Notes under the pieces: generated by a model
Told to the model about the DNA's origin: nothing
The model's input: only the letters and a program-made list of their open reading frames with translations
Database searches by the model: none
In this document: piece after piece, positions 26,408 to 34,360 of the stretch
Numbering within the stretch: the first letter of the stretch is position 1
Layout of the letters: the number at the start of each line of letters is the position of its first letter
Translations under genes and position numbers: made by a program
NCBI GenBank assembly: GCA_025454755.1
Contig: JALONV010000034.1
Location: 1 to 55,959 of the forward strand
Length of the DNA: 55,959 nt
Origin: Bacteroidales bacterium
Lineage (GTDB): Bacteria; Bacteroidota; Bacteroidia; Bacteroidales; VadinHA17
Direction: 5' to 3'

Positions 26408-26475
26408 CACCACGGAGGACACGGATTTCACGGAGACTATCTGTGAAAACTCCGTGCCACCCTGCAATCCGTGGT
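26408..26475. repeat. Intergenic inverted repeat of the CACGGAG type
   Basis: CACCACGGA at 26408-26416 pairs with TCCGTGGT at 26468-26475, and inner CACGGAG (about 26430) with CTCCGTG (about 26450). It lies between the anti-sigma gene and the glycoside-hydrolase-like gene and could fold in RNA on either strand. Otherwise this 226-base gap shows nothing. Confidence 0.6.
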
Positions 26476-26573
26476 AAAAAAAATATCGTAATAAATTTCT
26501 CTTTTCCAGATAAGTAATTTTGGATTACTTTTAGACATTCATTAATGCAATAATTACTTTATGCACAATAGAA

Positions 26574-28553
26574 ATGTTTAAGAAATCTCTGCTGATAATT
26601 GTCTTAATTATAATTTCATATGAAGGATCTTTCTGCCAGTCTGCAGATTCTACATCCTTTAAATTATGCTCCAGGTTAAGCTTTTATTCGTATGAAGATA
26701 GCGGTGAGATGCTTCTTCATGTTCCTCAATACATGATTTATAACAGAATAGAGGTATCACTTGCATCAGGAGGGAATGAATTCTGTCGGTGGAACGGAGT
26801 GCCAGGCAAAAAGATATTAAGATTACCATTTAACCTCAGCCTTCAGCCTTCAAACTATATCGCAGATGCTGCTATTAAGGTTTCCGGCAGATCAACCAGA
26901 TATACCGCATCAACAGAATTAACAATACTTCCATACAAACCAAACGAAGTCAAGACCGACCGGTTCACAGGGGGTCTGATAGTAAATAAAAGGATCTTCT
27001 TTCCATTCGGATTCTATACCTATACTCCTGTACATCCTACTCTTCCCGAGGAAGAGGTCGTTAAAGGCTTTAACACGATCTCTCCATATCAAAGGATTAT
27101 ACCATCCACCTTCCCCATGCGAAAAGCATACATGGACAGATGCGCACAACTGGGGATGAAGGTGCACTACAACCTCCTTTCTGTATCAGGAGGCGGTGGC
27201 GTGTCATCGAAAATTGAAGGCATCAGTGAACAGCAAAAAAAAGAACTTCTTGTCAGTGAGATAAAAGCATTCCGCGATCATCCGGCACTGCTTGCATGGT
27301 ACATAGCGGATGAACCAAACGGATTTAAAATTCACCCAGATTCACTTATTCAGATCTATAAGCTGATCAAAGAACTTGATCCCTGGCATCCGGTCTCTGT
27401 CGTATTTATGGCTCCCTTCATGTCGTCGCGGCAATATGCTGACGCTCTTGACATTGTGATGGCTGATCCTTACCCCGTACCAGGCACACCAATTACAATA
27501 GTGGGTGATGTCGCAGGTCAGCTGATGTCAGAGTTTTCAGGGAAAAAACCGGTCTGGATAGTTCCGCAGGCTTTCGGAGGCGGCGAATGGTGGGAAAGGG
27601 AACCTACACTTCAGGAATTGAGGTCGATGACATATCAGTCAATAATTAAAGGTGCAAGGGGAATTCAGTACTTTGTAAGACAAGGGCTTAATCTCTTTCC
27701 TAAATCCACATCTGCCTGGGCTGAGTGCGGAAGGATGGCTGTTGAGATAGCAGAACTTACACCATGGCTGCTGTCGGATGAGGAAACGATCGCAGTACGA
27801 TCCGGTTCAAAGGATATAATAGTGACATCAGCCCTGCACGATGGTCAGCTGATGATTATGGCTGTTAATAAAACCAATGCACCTCAGAGAGCCGATCTTT
27901 CCATTGCCAGGGCAGTTTCAACAAAAGCAAAAGTCCTCTTTGAGAACCGGAATGTCAACGTCAGTGGAGGCTTTTTCTCTGATCAGCTTTCAGCCTTCGG
28001 TTCACAGGTTTACCTGATAAATCTCAAAACGGGGAAAGAACCTTCTGCCCGGTGGAAGAAAAACCTTATAATTGATCCTGGTTTTGAAGATAGTTCGAGT
28101 CCCGGAATACCTGCTTCATGCTATGCACGCGGCGGAGGCGACAGAGGTGCCACATATTTCCCTGATTCAAGGGAACATATCGAGGGAAATCATTCGATCA
28201 GAATTATAACTCCAACCGCCGGCAAGAGCATAAAACTCAGGTTCTTCCCTTTTACCGGAAGGAACGGTGCAATATATTATATATCCGTATGGGCAAAGGC
28301 TGATCAGGAAAGAGGACAATATTTTGAGATCTCGCTTGGCGATTACGGGAGTACAAAGTTTGAGCTTACCAACGATTGGCAGGAATATGTAACAAATGTT
28401 ACAATTCCATATTTTAATGATCAGCCTCCAAGGACCAATATCATTCTGCAGATGCTATCTGCCGGTGTCGCATGGTTTGATATGCTGCAGGCAATGGAAT
28501 GTGTTGATATTAACAGATCTATAAACCCGGAATTGAATCCAAATGATTATTGA
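26574..28553 (+). CDS. Exported glycoside-hydrolase-like protein with C-terminal carbohydrate-binding domain
   Basis: A 659-residue protein with a signal peptide ending GSFCQ (residue 22). An N-terminal beta-sandwich (25-130) precedes a TIM-barrel-like domain: FFPFGFYTYTP, KVHYNLLSVSG, the likely acid/base in AWYIADEPNG (about 240-249), MADPYPVPG and KPVWIVPQAFGGGEWW (about 325). The ADEP motif after strand 4 is typical of clan GH-A enzymes. From about residue 500 (NLIIDPGFEDSSSPG) a CBM4/9-type sandwich follows with WAKADQERG. I cannot name the GH family or the substrate. It appears to be a lone gene, near a GH127 relic. Confidence 0.72.
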   Translation: MFKKSLLIIVLIIISYEGSFCQSADSTSFKLCSRLSFYSYEDSGEMLLHVPQYMIYNRIEVSLASGGNEFCRWNGVPGKKILRLPFNLSLQPSNYIADAAIKVSGRSTRYTASTELTILPYKPNEVKTDRFTGGLIVNKRIFFPFGFYTYTPVHPTLPEEEVVKGFNTISPYQRIIPSTFPMRKAYMDRCAQLGMKVHYNLLSVSGGGGVSSKIEGISEQQKKELLVSEIKAFRDHPALLAWYIADEPNGFKIHPDSLIQIYKLIKELDPWHPVSVVFMAPFMSSRQYADALDIVMADPYPVPGTPITIVGDVAGQLMSEFSGKKPVWIVPQAFGGGEWWEREPTLQELRSMTYQSIIKGARGIQYFVRQGLNLFPKSTSAWAECGRMAVEIAELTPWLLSDEETIAVRSGSKDIIVTSALHDGQLMIMAVNKTNAPQRADLSIARAVSTKAKVLFENRNVNVSGGFFSDQLSAFGSQVYLINLKTGKEPSARWKKNLIIDPGFEDSSSPGIPASCYARGGGDRGATYFPDSREHIEGNHSIRIITPTAGKSIKLRFFPFTGRNGAIYYISVWAKADQERGQYFEISLGDYGSTKFELTNDWQEYVTNVTIPYFNDQPPRTNIILQMLSAGVAWFDMLQAMECVDINRSINPELNPNDY

Positions 28554-28578
28554 AAAAATAACAGAAAGTTAAAGAGAT

Positions 28579-28800
28579 GCTGGCGCCGATTTGCAATCGG
28601 TGCCCGTTAAAGAGAACTACCTTTAACCGGGCAAAGGCACGGATTACAACCGAGCAAAGGCACGGATTACAACCGAGCAAAGGCACGGATTACAACCGAG
28701 CAAAGGCACGGATTACAACCGAGCAAAAAATCCGCGCCAGCGGAACCTGAGGCTAACATTTGCGAGCTCGGCGAAGCCAAATCCGCGCCAGCGGAGTATA
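28579..28800. repeat. Palindromic repeat with four 23-bp tandem copies
   Basis: It starts with an imperfect palindrome GGCGCCGATTTGCAATCGG (from 28581). Four identical 23-base units then begin at 28636, 28659, 28682 and 28705, each opening GGCACGGATTACAACCGAG. The array ends in AATCCGCGCCAGCGGA, a second half-palindrome, followed by TTTGCGAGCTCGGCGAAGCC and another AATCCGCGCCAGCGG. The same units recur at 30970-31147 and a related palindrome at 55742-55838. The rest of the 28554-28833 gap holds nothing else visible. Confidence 0.9.
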
Positions 28801-28833
28801 AATCCTGAATTAGCAATTCATGAATTTTAAAAC

Positions 28834-29052
28834 ATGAAGAAAGTAGCCGTTACATTAATTTCAGCAATTTTAATTCTCTCAGGATGCAATGGAAGAAAAG
28901 AGAATAATAACTAGAATGGCAATCCTAAACCATTGATTCAGAATGCCTGCATTAAACTGCCTCTTGGGTCAGTGAAACCTGAGGGATGGCTGAAAGATCA
29001 GTGCGAAACTCAGGATAACGGAGTTCCCGGTCATAGATGTTACTTTGATTGA
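28834..29052 (+). pseudogene. Relic of a GH127 (beta-L-arabinofuranosidase-type) lipoprotein gene
   Basis: ATG 28834 encodes a lipoprotein signal (MKKVAVTLISAILILSGCNG) and stops at TAG 28912. The frame continues past it: NACIKLPLGSVKPEGWLKDQ, then stops again at 29050. The phrase PLGSVKPEGWLKDQ is the N-terminal signature of GH127 (DUF1680) proteins as I remember them, which are normally more than 600 residues. The rest of the gene is absent and a hairpin repeat follows at once. It is therefore a deleted relic. Confidence 0.72.
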
Positions 29053-29077
29053 GGATGTTATCAGGTAATTCTTCCTC

Positions 29078-29176
29078 TGTGTCCCTCTGTGCTTCTCCGG
29101 ATTTCCTCTGTGTAATAAAAGAATTAAAGAACTTACACAGAGTTCCACAGAGAACCACAGAGAATTACACAGAGAT
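29078..29176. repeat. Intergenic inverted repeat of the CACAGAG type
   Basis: Three CTCTGTG units on the left (29082-29116) face four CACAGAG units on the right (29134-29174), able to form a long multi-branched hairpin. It replaces the expected body of the GH127 relic and sits just past the stop of the minus-strand aminopeptidase gene, where it may act in 3' end formation. Confidence 0.7.
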
Positions 29177-29181
29177 AAATA

Positions 29182-30855
29182 TCAGATTGTTTCAGTTTTC
29201 TCCTTAAGCCATGTTCTTTCTTCAACATTTAGCCAGGGGCTTAGCTTTTCGAAAACTTCTGAATGATATGAGTTGATCCAGGCTATCTCTTCCCTGGTCA
29301 GCAATGATTTATCAATCAGAGATTTATCGATATAACACAGAGAGACTGTATCAAACTTCAGAAATTGTCCGAATTCAGTCTCTTCATCTTCATAGCATAA
29401 AACAAGATTCTCTATCCTTATGCCATACTCCCCTTCCCTGTAGATGCCGGGTTCGTTTGAAATGAGCATACCGGCCACCAGTGTTGTCTTATTGCCGGCA
29501 GGACTTATCGACTGGGGTCCTTCGTGCACGTTCAGGCAATATCCGACTCCATGACCTGTGCCGTGTCCGTAATTATATCCATGATCCCATAGAGCCTTGC
29601 GTGCCAGCATGTCAATCTGATAACCACGTGTACCCAGAGGGAATTTAGCCCGGGCGAGTTCAATGTGGCCTTTCAGCACAAGTGTGAAATCCTTCTTTTG
29701 CTGTAGTGCCGGATTGCCAAGTGAAACAGTTCTTGTAATGTCAGTTGTACCCCCGGGATAATGGCCGCCTGAATCTACAAGCAGTATGCCGCTTTCTCCG
29801 AGGATAGCGTCACTTTCGGAGGAAACTGTATAATGAGGAAGAGCTGCATGTTCATTATATGCAATAATTGTTGAAAATGAAGGTCCCAGATAGCCTTCCT
29901 GCTGAGCCCTAAGTTCATGCAGCCTGATCGCGGCCGAATGTTCTGTCATTGGAACAAGTCCCAGGTTCTCCCCAATCCATCGGAAGAATCTTGTCAGAGC
30001 CACACCATCCTTTATCATTACCCGAGAAATATTCTCAATCTCTGTACTGTTCCTGACAGCTTTCAATCGGGCAGGAATGCATGCATCTTCAACAATTCTG
30101 ATATGTGATGGGATAGAATTGTAAATGGATACCGAAGTGACAGAAGGTGTAATCAGAATGGATGATCCTTCAGGCAGTGATGATATCATACCGGCGCACT
30201 CCTCATATGGGAGCATCAGTATTCCAAGCCTGTCAAACTCTCCGGCAAGATGATCCGGGATCTTCTTTTCTTCTACAAACAGGAGCACCTGCGTCTCTCC
30301 GACAATGGCATACGAAATACACAACGGACTGTATGCCAGATCGTTGCCCCTGATGTTTAACAACCACATTATATCATCAGGAGAAGTCAGAAGATGAAGG
30401 TCTACACCTTTCTTCTTCATCTCCTCCCTCACCTGAGCAATTTTTGCTGAACGCTCCCTGCCCGAGAATCGTGCCGGAAAATCCCATGCTTTCGATCCTG
30501 GCATCGATGGTCTCTCCTTCCATAAATCACTTATCGGATCAAAGTCATTCCAGAAGTTTATCCTTTTATCTTTCAGGTGCTGTTCCATCTTCCGGTAACC
30601 TGTTACAGAAAATATTCTGCCGTCGAATCCAATTGTGCTCTCGTCTCTTACATTCTTTTCCAGCCAGTCGATATAAGTCAAAGGTTTAATGGATGCCGGT
30701 CTGACAAGATCGAAGCCTGAACCCGCCAGTTGCTTCTCAGCCTGGATAAAGTACCTTGAATCGGTCCATAATCCGGCAAATGAATCTGTTATAACAACCG
30801 TAGCTGCTGACCCGGTAAATCCCGTCAACCATGGTATTATTTTCCAGTGATCCAT
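29182..30855 (-). CDS. Xaa-Pro aminopeptidase (M24B), 5' end displaced
   Basis: Removes an N-terminal residue before proline; cytoplasmic. The 557-residue frame from ATG 30855 carries TGFTGSAATVVITDSFAGLWTDSRYFIQAEKQL, then a middle domain, then the M24 pita-bread domain with the metal ligands: LLVDSGGHYPGGTTDITRTV (two Asp), HGTGHGVGYCLNVHEGP (His), NEPGIYREGEYGIRIENL (two Glu). Without a shift the protein would lack about 35 N-terminal residues, which are encoded in the adjacent frame at 30856-30961. The intact family length is about 590. The catalytic domain is complete. Confidence 0.9.
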   Translation of the reverse strand: MDHWKIIPWLTGFTGSAATVVITDSFAGLWTDSRYFIQAEKQLAGSGFDLVRPASIKPLTYIDWLEKNVRDESTIGFDGRIFSVTGYRKMEQHLKDKRINFWNDFDPISDLWKERPSMPGSKAWDFPARFSGRERSAKIAQVREEMKKKGVDLHLLTSPDDIMWLLNIRGNDLAYSPLCISYAIVGETQVLLFVEEKKIPDHLAGEFDRLGILMLPYEECAGMISSLPEGSSILITPSVTSVSIYNSIPSHIRIVEDACIPARLKAVRNSTEIENISRVMIKDGVALTRFFRWIGENLGLVPMTEHSAAIRLHELRAQQEGYLGPSFSTIIAYNEHAALPHYTVSSESDAILGESGILLVDSGGHYPGGTTDITRTVSLGNPALQQKKDFTLVLKGHIELARAKFPLGTRGYQIDMLARKALWDHGYNYGHGTGHGVGYCLNVHEGPQSISPAGNKTTLVAGMLISNEPGIYREGEYGIRIENLVLCYEDEETEFGQFLKFDTVSLCYIDKSLIDKSLLTREEIAWINSYHSEVFEKLSPWLNVEERTWLKEKTETI

Positions 30856-30961
30856 GATCTCTTCTCCGAGATGAGGGTCAGCTAAAGGGATAATAAAGGC
30901 ATCGATGCTGTTCTGTTTTAAAGCAGAACGGATAGGTAAGTTTTTTTTCTGCGGATCCCAT
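30856..30961 (-). pseudogene. Out-of-frame N-terminus of the Xaa-Pro aminopeptidase
   Basis: In frame with ATG 30855 but without a start of its own, this reads LPIRSALKQNSIDAFII, then PLADPHLGEEIMDHW, the expected beginning of the family. A candidate start ATG (30961-30959, MGSAEKK) lies in another frame. The two frames meet at eight A residues (plus-strand T 30941-30948); seven would restore one 592-residue ORF. Either a homopolymer sequencing error or a real, possibly variable, tract length. Confidence 0.7.
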
Positions 30962-30969
30962 CACAATAA

Positions 30970-31147
30970 ACTGTCACGGATTACAACCGAGCAAAGGCAC
31001 GGATTACAACCGAGCAAAGGCACGGATTACAAATCCGCGCCAGCGGACTAAGAGGTCAACCTTTGCGAGCTCGGCGAAGCCAAATCCGCGCCAGCGGCCA
31101 TTGTGGTCAACCTTTGCGAGCTCGGCGAAGCCAAATCCGCGCCAGCA
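30970..31147. repeat. Second array of the 23-bp and palindromic repeats
   Basis: Two 23-base units begin at 30973 (one mismatch) and 30996, and a third start at 31019 runs into AATCCGCGCCAGCGG. Then two copies with a 51-base period (from 31054 and 31105) each carry CAACCTTTGCGAGCTCGG and end in AATCCGCGCCAGC. The array fills the space between the aminopeptidase 5' end and the 3' end of pntB. No gene is visible within it. Confidence 0.9.
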
Positions 31148-31203
31148 TTCTATTTATAATCTTATAAACTTTTCACCTCATTAACAAGATTCTGCAATGT
31201 ACT

Positions 31204-31331
31204 CTTGGCATCACCGAAGAGCATCCTTGTTTTATCATTGAAGAAAAGCATATTCTCAATTGCGGCACTTGGCATCACCGAAGAGCATCCTTGTTTTATC
31301 ATTGAAGAAAAGCATATTCTCAATTGCGGCA
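31204..31331. repeat. Perfect 64-bp tandem duplication at the 3' end of pntB
   Basis: Bases 31204-31267 and 31268-31331 are identical. Sixty-four is not a multiple of three, so the second pass of the reading frame is shifted. In pntB the sequence after GDAK reads CRN and stops, while the displaced original tail STLQNLVNEVKSL and its stop (31162-31164) follow the outer copy in another frame. Confidence 0.97.
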
Positions 31332-32680
31332 TAACCCTTGCCCATTCCTCTTTTCATAACAATAATATTTTTTGCTTCACGGGCTCTTACTATGGGCATT
31401 CCATATATCGGGCTGGAAGGATCATCCTCAGCTGCAGGATTTACAACATCATTGGCCCCGATAACAACAAGAACATCAGTGTTGGGAAGATCGGGATTTA
31501 TTTCATCGCTTTCAATCAATTGTTCATAAGGAACATCAGCTTCGGCAAGAAGTACATTCATGTGTCCGGGCATTCGGCCGGCAACAGGATGGATTGCATA
31601 TTTCACCTCCACTCCTTTCTCGTCGAGAAGCTTGTCAAGCTCATGACATATATGCTGTGCCTGAGCAACAGCAAGTCCATAACCCGGAACAATGACCACC
31701 TTCTTTGAATAGCTCAGAAGGACAGCTGCATCGGAAAGCGTTATCTCCTTTATCGATCCTGCAACTGCACCAGCGGCTTGTCCACCGCCTCCGAAGACTC
31801 CGACGATCACGTTCAGCAGCGACCTGTTCATTGCCCTGCACATAAGTATTGTAAGTATTGTACCTGCTGAACCGACAAGAATACCTCCGGTCAGCATAGC
31901 CTGGTTATTATAAAGGAATCCTCCCATAGCCGCAGCCACACCGGTGAATGAGTTCAGGAGCGAAATGACCACCGGCATATCTGCCCCTCCGATCGGCATT
32001 ACGAACAATACGCCATAGACAACTGCCACAGCAAACATAATATATATATAAGGTGTAAGCTCAGATGTTGAAGGGACATTTCGTGTCATTATGAAAACAA
32101 TGAAACCGATCAGCACCGCAAGTATGGTGAGATTTACATATTTCATCCATTTAATCCTCAGGTCGCCAATCCAGCCGTCGAGTTTGCCATAAGCGATCAT
32201 ACTGCCGGCCCAGGATACCGTACCAATCATCAGTCCCAGAAGTATTGCAAGAACATGTCCGTTCGACATTCCTTTCTCTGCTATAAGCTCAGGACTTACA
32301 TGCGGGAATTCCATCATCGATATCAGCGCCGCTGCCGCGCCTCCCATTCCATTGAAGAAGGAAACGAGCTGCGGCATTGCGGTCATCTTCACCTTTTTGG
32401 CAATAGTCCATCCGATGATGGTACCAATTACTATTGCACCTAAAATCCAGGGAATATTACCTATATGTTTTCCCTCTTTTTGGTGCCAGAGGATGGTGGC
32501 AACAATGGCAGCCGCCATTCCGCATGCAGCCAGTATGTTTCCTCGCCGTGCAGTAAGCGGATGGCTCAGCATCTTCAGCCCGAATATAAAAAGTATTGAA
32601 GCAACAATATAAGTAATCTCAAGAAGCGAGATCTGATTTATGACACTGGATAGCTGATCCACTATATATAAATGTAGCAT
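31256..32680 (-). CDS. pntB: NAD(P) transhydrogenase beta subunit, altered C-terminus
   Basis: Carries the membrane domain and the NADP(H)-binding domain III of the proton-translocating transhydrogenase. The 474 residues include about nine membrane helices (res 15-270), then VVIVPGYGLAVAQAQHICHELDKLL, the conserved domain III start, HPVAGRMPGHMNVLLAEADVPYE, VLVVIGANDVVNPAA and MKRGMGKGYAAIEN..FF, all canonical. The protein should end about 13 residues later; a 64-bp tandem duplication replaces the last helix with CRN. The NADP(H) pocket motifs are all upstream of the break, so some function may remain. Operon order is pntA, membrane subunit, pntB. Confidence 0.95.
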   Translation of the reverse strand: MLHLYIVDQLSSVINQISLLEITYIVASILFIFGLKMLSHPLTARRGNILAACGMAAAIVATILWHQKEGKHIGNIPWILGAIVIGTIIGWTIAKKVKMTAMPQLVSFFNGMGGAAAALISMMEFPHVSPELIAEKGMSNGHVLAILLGLMIGTVSWAGSMIAYGKLDGWIGDLRIKWMKYVNLTILAVLIGFIVFIMTRNVPSTSELTPYIYIMFAVAVVYGVLFVMPIGGADMPVVISLLNSFTGVAAAMGGFLYNNQAMLTGGILVGSAGTILTILMCRAMNRSLLNVIVGVFGGGGQAAGAVAGSIKEITLSDAAVLLSYSKKVVIVPGYGLAVAQAQHICHELDKLLDEKGVEVKYAIHPVAGRMPGHMNVLLAEADVPYEQLIESDEINPDLPNTDVLVVIGANDVVNPAAEDDPSSPIYGMPIVRAREAKNIIVMKRGMGKGYAAIENMLFFNDKTRMLFGDAKCRN

Positions 32681-32695
32681 ATTACTCTTTTTTAA

Positions 32696-32998
32696 CTATT
32701 TCTTCTTTTTGAACATTTCAAGCATTCTGTCAGTTACCACGAAGCCTCCGACCACATTCAGAGTGCCCAGTACCACAGCAAGAAATCCGAGTATCATCGA
32801 TCCTGTAGTATCGGCATGTCCCATCACGATAATTGCACCGATTATTACTACCCCATGGATTGCATTGGCGCCCGACATAAGAGGTGTATGAAGAATGGCC
32901 GGAACATGGCTGATAACTTCAATACCAAGAAAAATAGAAAGGATGACGAGGAATATAGCCTCCCTGTGATAAAAAATAAATTTCAGTATATTTTCCAT
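32696..32998 (-). CDS. NAD(P) transhydrogenase, small membrane subunit (alpha-2)
   Basis: A 100-residue protein with three to four helices. SHVPAILHTPLMSGANAIHGVVIIGAI is the diagnostic motif of the PntA C-terminal membrane segment, here a separate polypeptide as in Rhodospirillum-type enzymes. It contributes to the proton channel of domain II. It lies 8 bases after pntA and 15 before pntB, so all three are co-transcribed. The C-terminus ends in a lysine run. Confidence 0.94.
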   Translation of the reverse strand: MENILKFIFYHREAIFLVILSIFLGIEVISHVPAILHTPLMSGANAIHGVVIIGAIIVMGHADTTGSMILGFLAVVLGTLNVVGGFVVTDRMLEMFKKKK

Positions 32999-33006
32999 TT
33001 GAGAAT

Positions 33007-34137
33007 CTATTTGATATTTAGCATTTGTTTTACTCTCTGACTGACATATTCTTTCGCATGAACGGCAGTGGTTCCATTGATAATGTCGTCCTGCATATTG
33101 AGTGCAAGGTTCCCCTGTTTGTCTATCATTATCTTAAGCAGGTTAATGATATTGCTGCCGAACATCTTGCTGGCATCAGTGGGCATATCCGATGGGTAAT
33201 CCGATTTCCCGACAATGGTAACACCGTTGACAACCTCTGTCTTCCCGTTTTTGGTTAGCTCGCAGTTGCCGCCTGATGATGCTGCCAGGTCAATTATCAC
33301 AGACCCTGGCTTCATCTTTGTAACAGTTTCCTTCAGCAAAAGTACCGGAGCTTTTTTCCCGGGTATCTGTGCTGTTGCTATTACAACATCAGCTGCCACT
33401 GCTCTCTGCTGGATGAGCTCCTGCTGTTTCTTCCTGAATTCCTCTGTTTGCTCTACTGCGTATCCTCCGGCTGCGGCATCTTCTTTTGCACCTTCAACCT
33501 CAATGAATTTTCCGCCGAGGCTTTTGACTTCTTCCTTAACTGCAGACCTCACATCGAACACCTCAACTACTGCTCCAAGCTTCCTTGCTATGGCAATAGC
33601 CTGTAATCCTGCAACGCCGGCACCAAGTATAAGTACTCGTGAAGGTTTGATGGTCCCGGCTGCCGACATGAACATGGGGAAGAACCGGGGAAGCAAAGAG
33701 GCTGCATGCAAAACAGCCTTATATCCGGAAACAGTGGCCATGGAAGAAAGAATATCCATCGCCTGTGCACGGGTAGTACGTGGTACCAGATCAAGAGCGA
33801 GAACTGTAAGTCCCTGAAGTCTTGCTTTTTCCAGCCAGCTGCTGTTTTCTACCGGATTCAGCACAGAACAGAGCACCTGTCCTTCCATGCATGATTTAAG
33901 ATCGTCGTCAGGCAATGGACTGACAGACAGAAGCAGTGCTGACTTCAAAATTACTTCCTTTCTGGATAATGGAGTGACACCTGCCGCTTTATACTCCTCG
34001 TCAGAAGTAAAGGAATTTTTTCCTGCATCATTTTCGACAATGATATCAACCCCCGCTTTTTTTAGTCCGGCAGCTTCACCGGGTAACATAGCTACCCTAT
34101 GCTCAGCTCCGGATTCCCTGAGTATACCTATTACCAT
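33007..34137 (-). CDS. pntA: NAD(P) transhydrogenase alpha subunit (NAD(H)-binding domain I)
   Basis: The 376-residue soluble subunit resembling alanine dehydrogenase. Motifs: GILRESGAEHRVAMLPGEAAGLKKAG at the N-terminus, VLILGAGVAGLQAIAIARKLGAVVEVFDVR (about 170-200, the NAD-binding Rossmann core), ATAQIPGKKAPVLL and MKPGSVIIDLAASSGGNCE. It binds NAD(H), while PntB binds NADP(H); hydride passes between them with proton movement. The split into separate alpha-1 and alpha-2 chains is common in Bacteroidota. It is first gene of the operon. Confidence 0.95.
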   Translation of the reverse strand: MVIGILRESGAEHRVAMLPGEAAGLKKAGVDIIVENDAGKNSFTSDEEYKAAGVTPLSRKEVILKSALLLSVSPLPDDDLKSCMEGQVLCSVLNPVENSSWLEKARLQGLTVLALDLVPRTTRAQAMDILSSMATVSGYKAVLHAASLLPRFFPMFMSAAGTIKPSRVLILGAGVAGLQAIAIARKLGAVVEVFDVRSAVKEEVKSLGGKFIEVEGAKEDAAAGGYAVEQTEEFRKKQQELIQQRAVAADVVIATAQIPGKKAPVLLLKETVTKMKPGSVIIDLAASSGGNCELTKNGKTEVVNGVTIVGKSDYPSDMPTDASKMFGSNIINLLKIMIDKQGNLALNMQDDIINGTTAVHAKEYVSQRVKQMLNIK

Positions 34138-34249
34138 ATAATCATAATTTATTTATGCCTCCAAGATAACAAACAAAACAAATTCACCTGAAAATAAAAA
34201 TCATAATCTACTGAAAAATATCAAACTACTGAAAATGTTACATGTTCCT

Positions 34250-34325
34250 TGTTGACCCCCGTCATCAGCCGTCTGGCTGATGACTGCCCCCTCCCGCTCC
34301 GCGGGATTTCATGCCGGGGGCTTAA
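34250..34325. repeat. GC-rich intergenic palindromes
   Basis: GTCATCAGCC (34261-34270) pairs perfectly with GGCTGATGAC (34275-34284) around a four-base loop, followed by a C-rich and G-rich segment, CCCGCTCCGCGGGA, and a closing GCCGGGGGC. It lies between the pnt operon start and the next gene's 3' end. There is no T run, so I do not call it a terminator. The rest of this 223-base gap shows nothing. Confidence 0.6.
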
Positions 34326-34360
34326 AACCAATACAAAACTTGATTAGTTGTGGGTTACCC

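Noticed and set aside
28636-28727. Four identical 23-bp units as a CRISPR array
   Set aside because: There are no spacers between units and no cas genes; it is a plain tandem repeat.
31205-31708. 167-codon plus-strand ORF
   Set aside because: Antisense to pntB and opened only because of the 64-bp duplication; translation contains duplicated segments of the reverse strand.
32255-32612. Plus-strand frames antisense to pntB
   Set aside because: The minus strand has complete transhydrogenase motifs; plus-strand translations are unstructured shadow sequence.
34261-34284. Perfect hairpin as a terminator
   Set aside because: No T tract follows on either strand; kept as an intergenic palindrome only.
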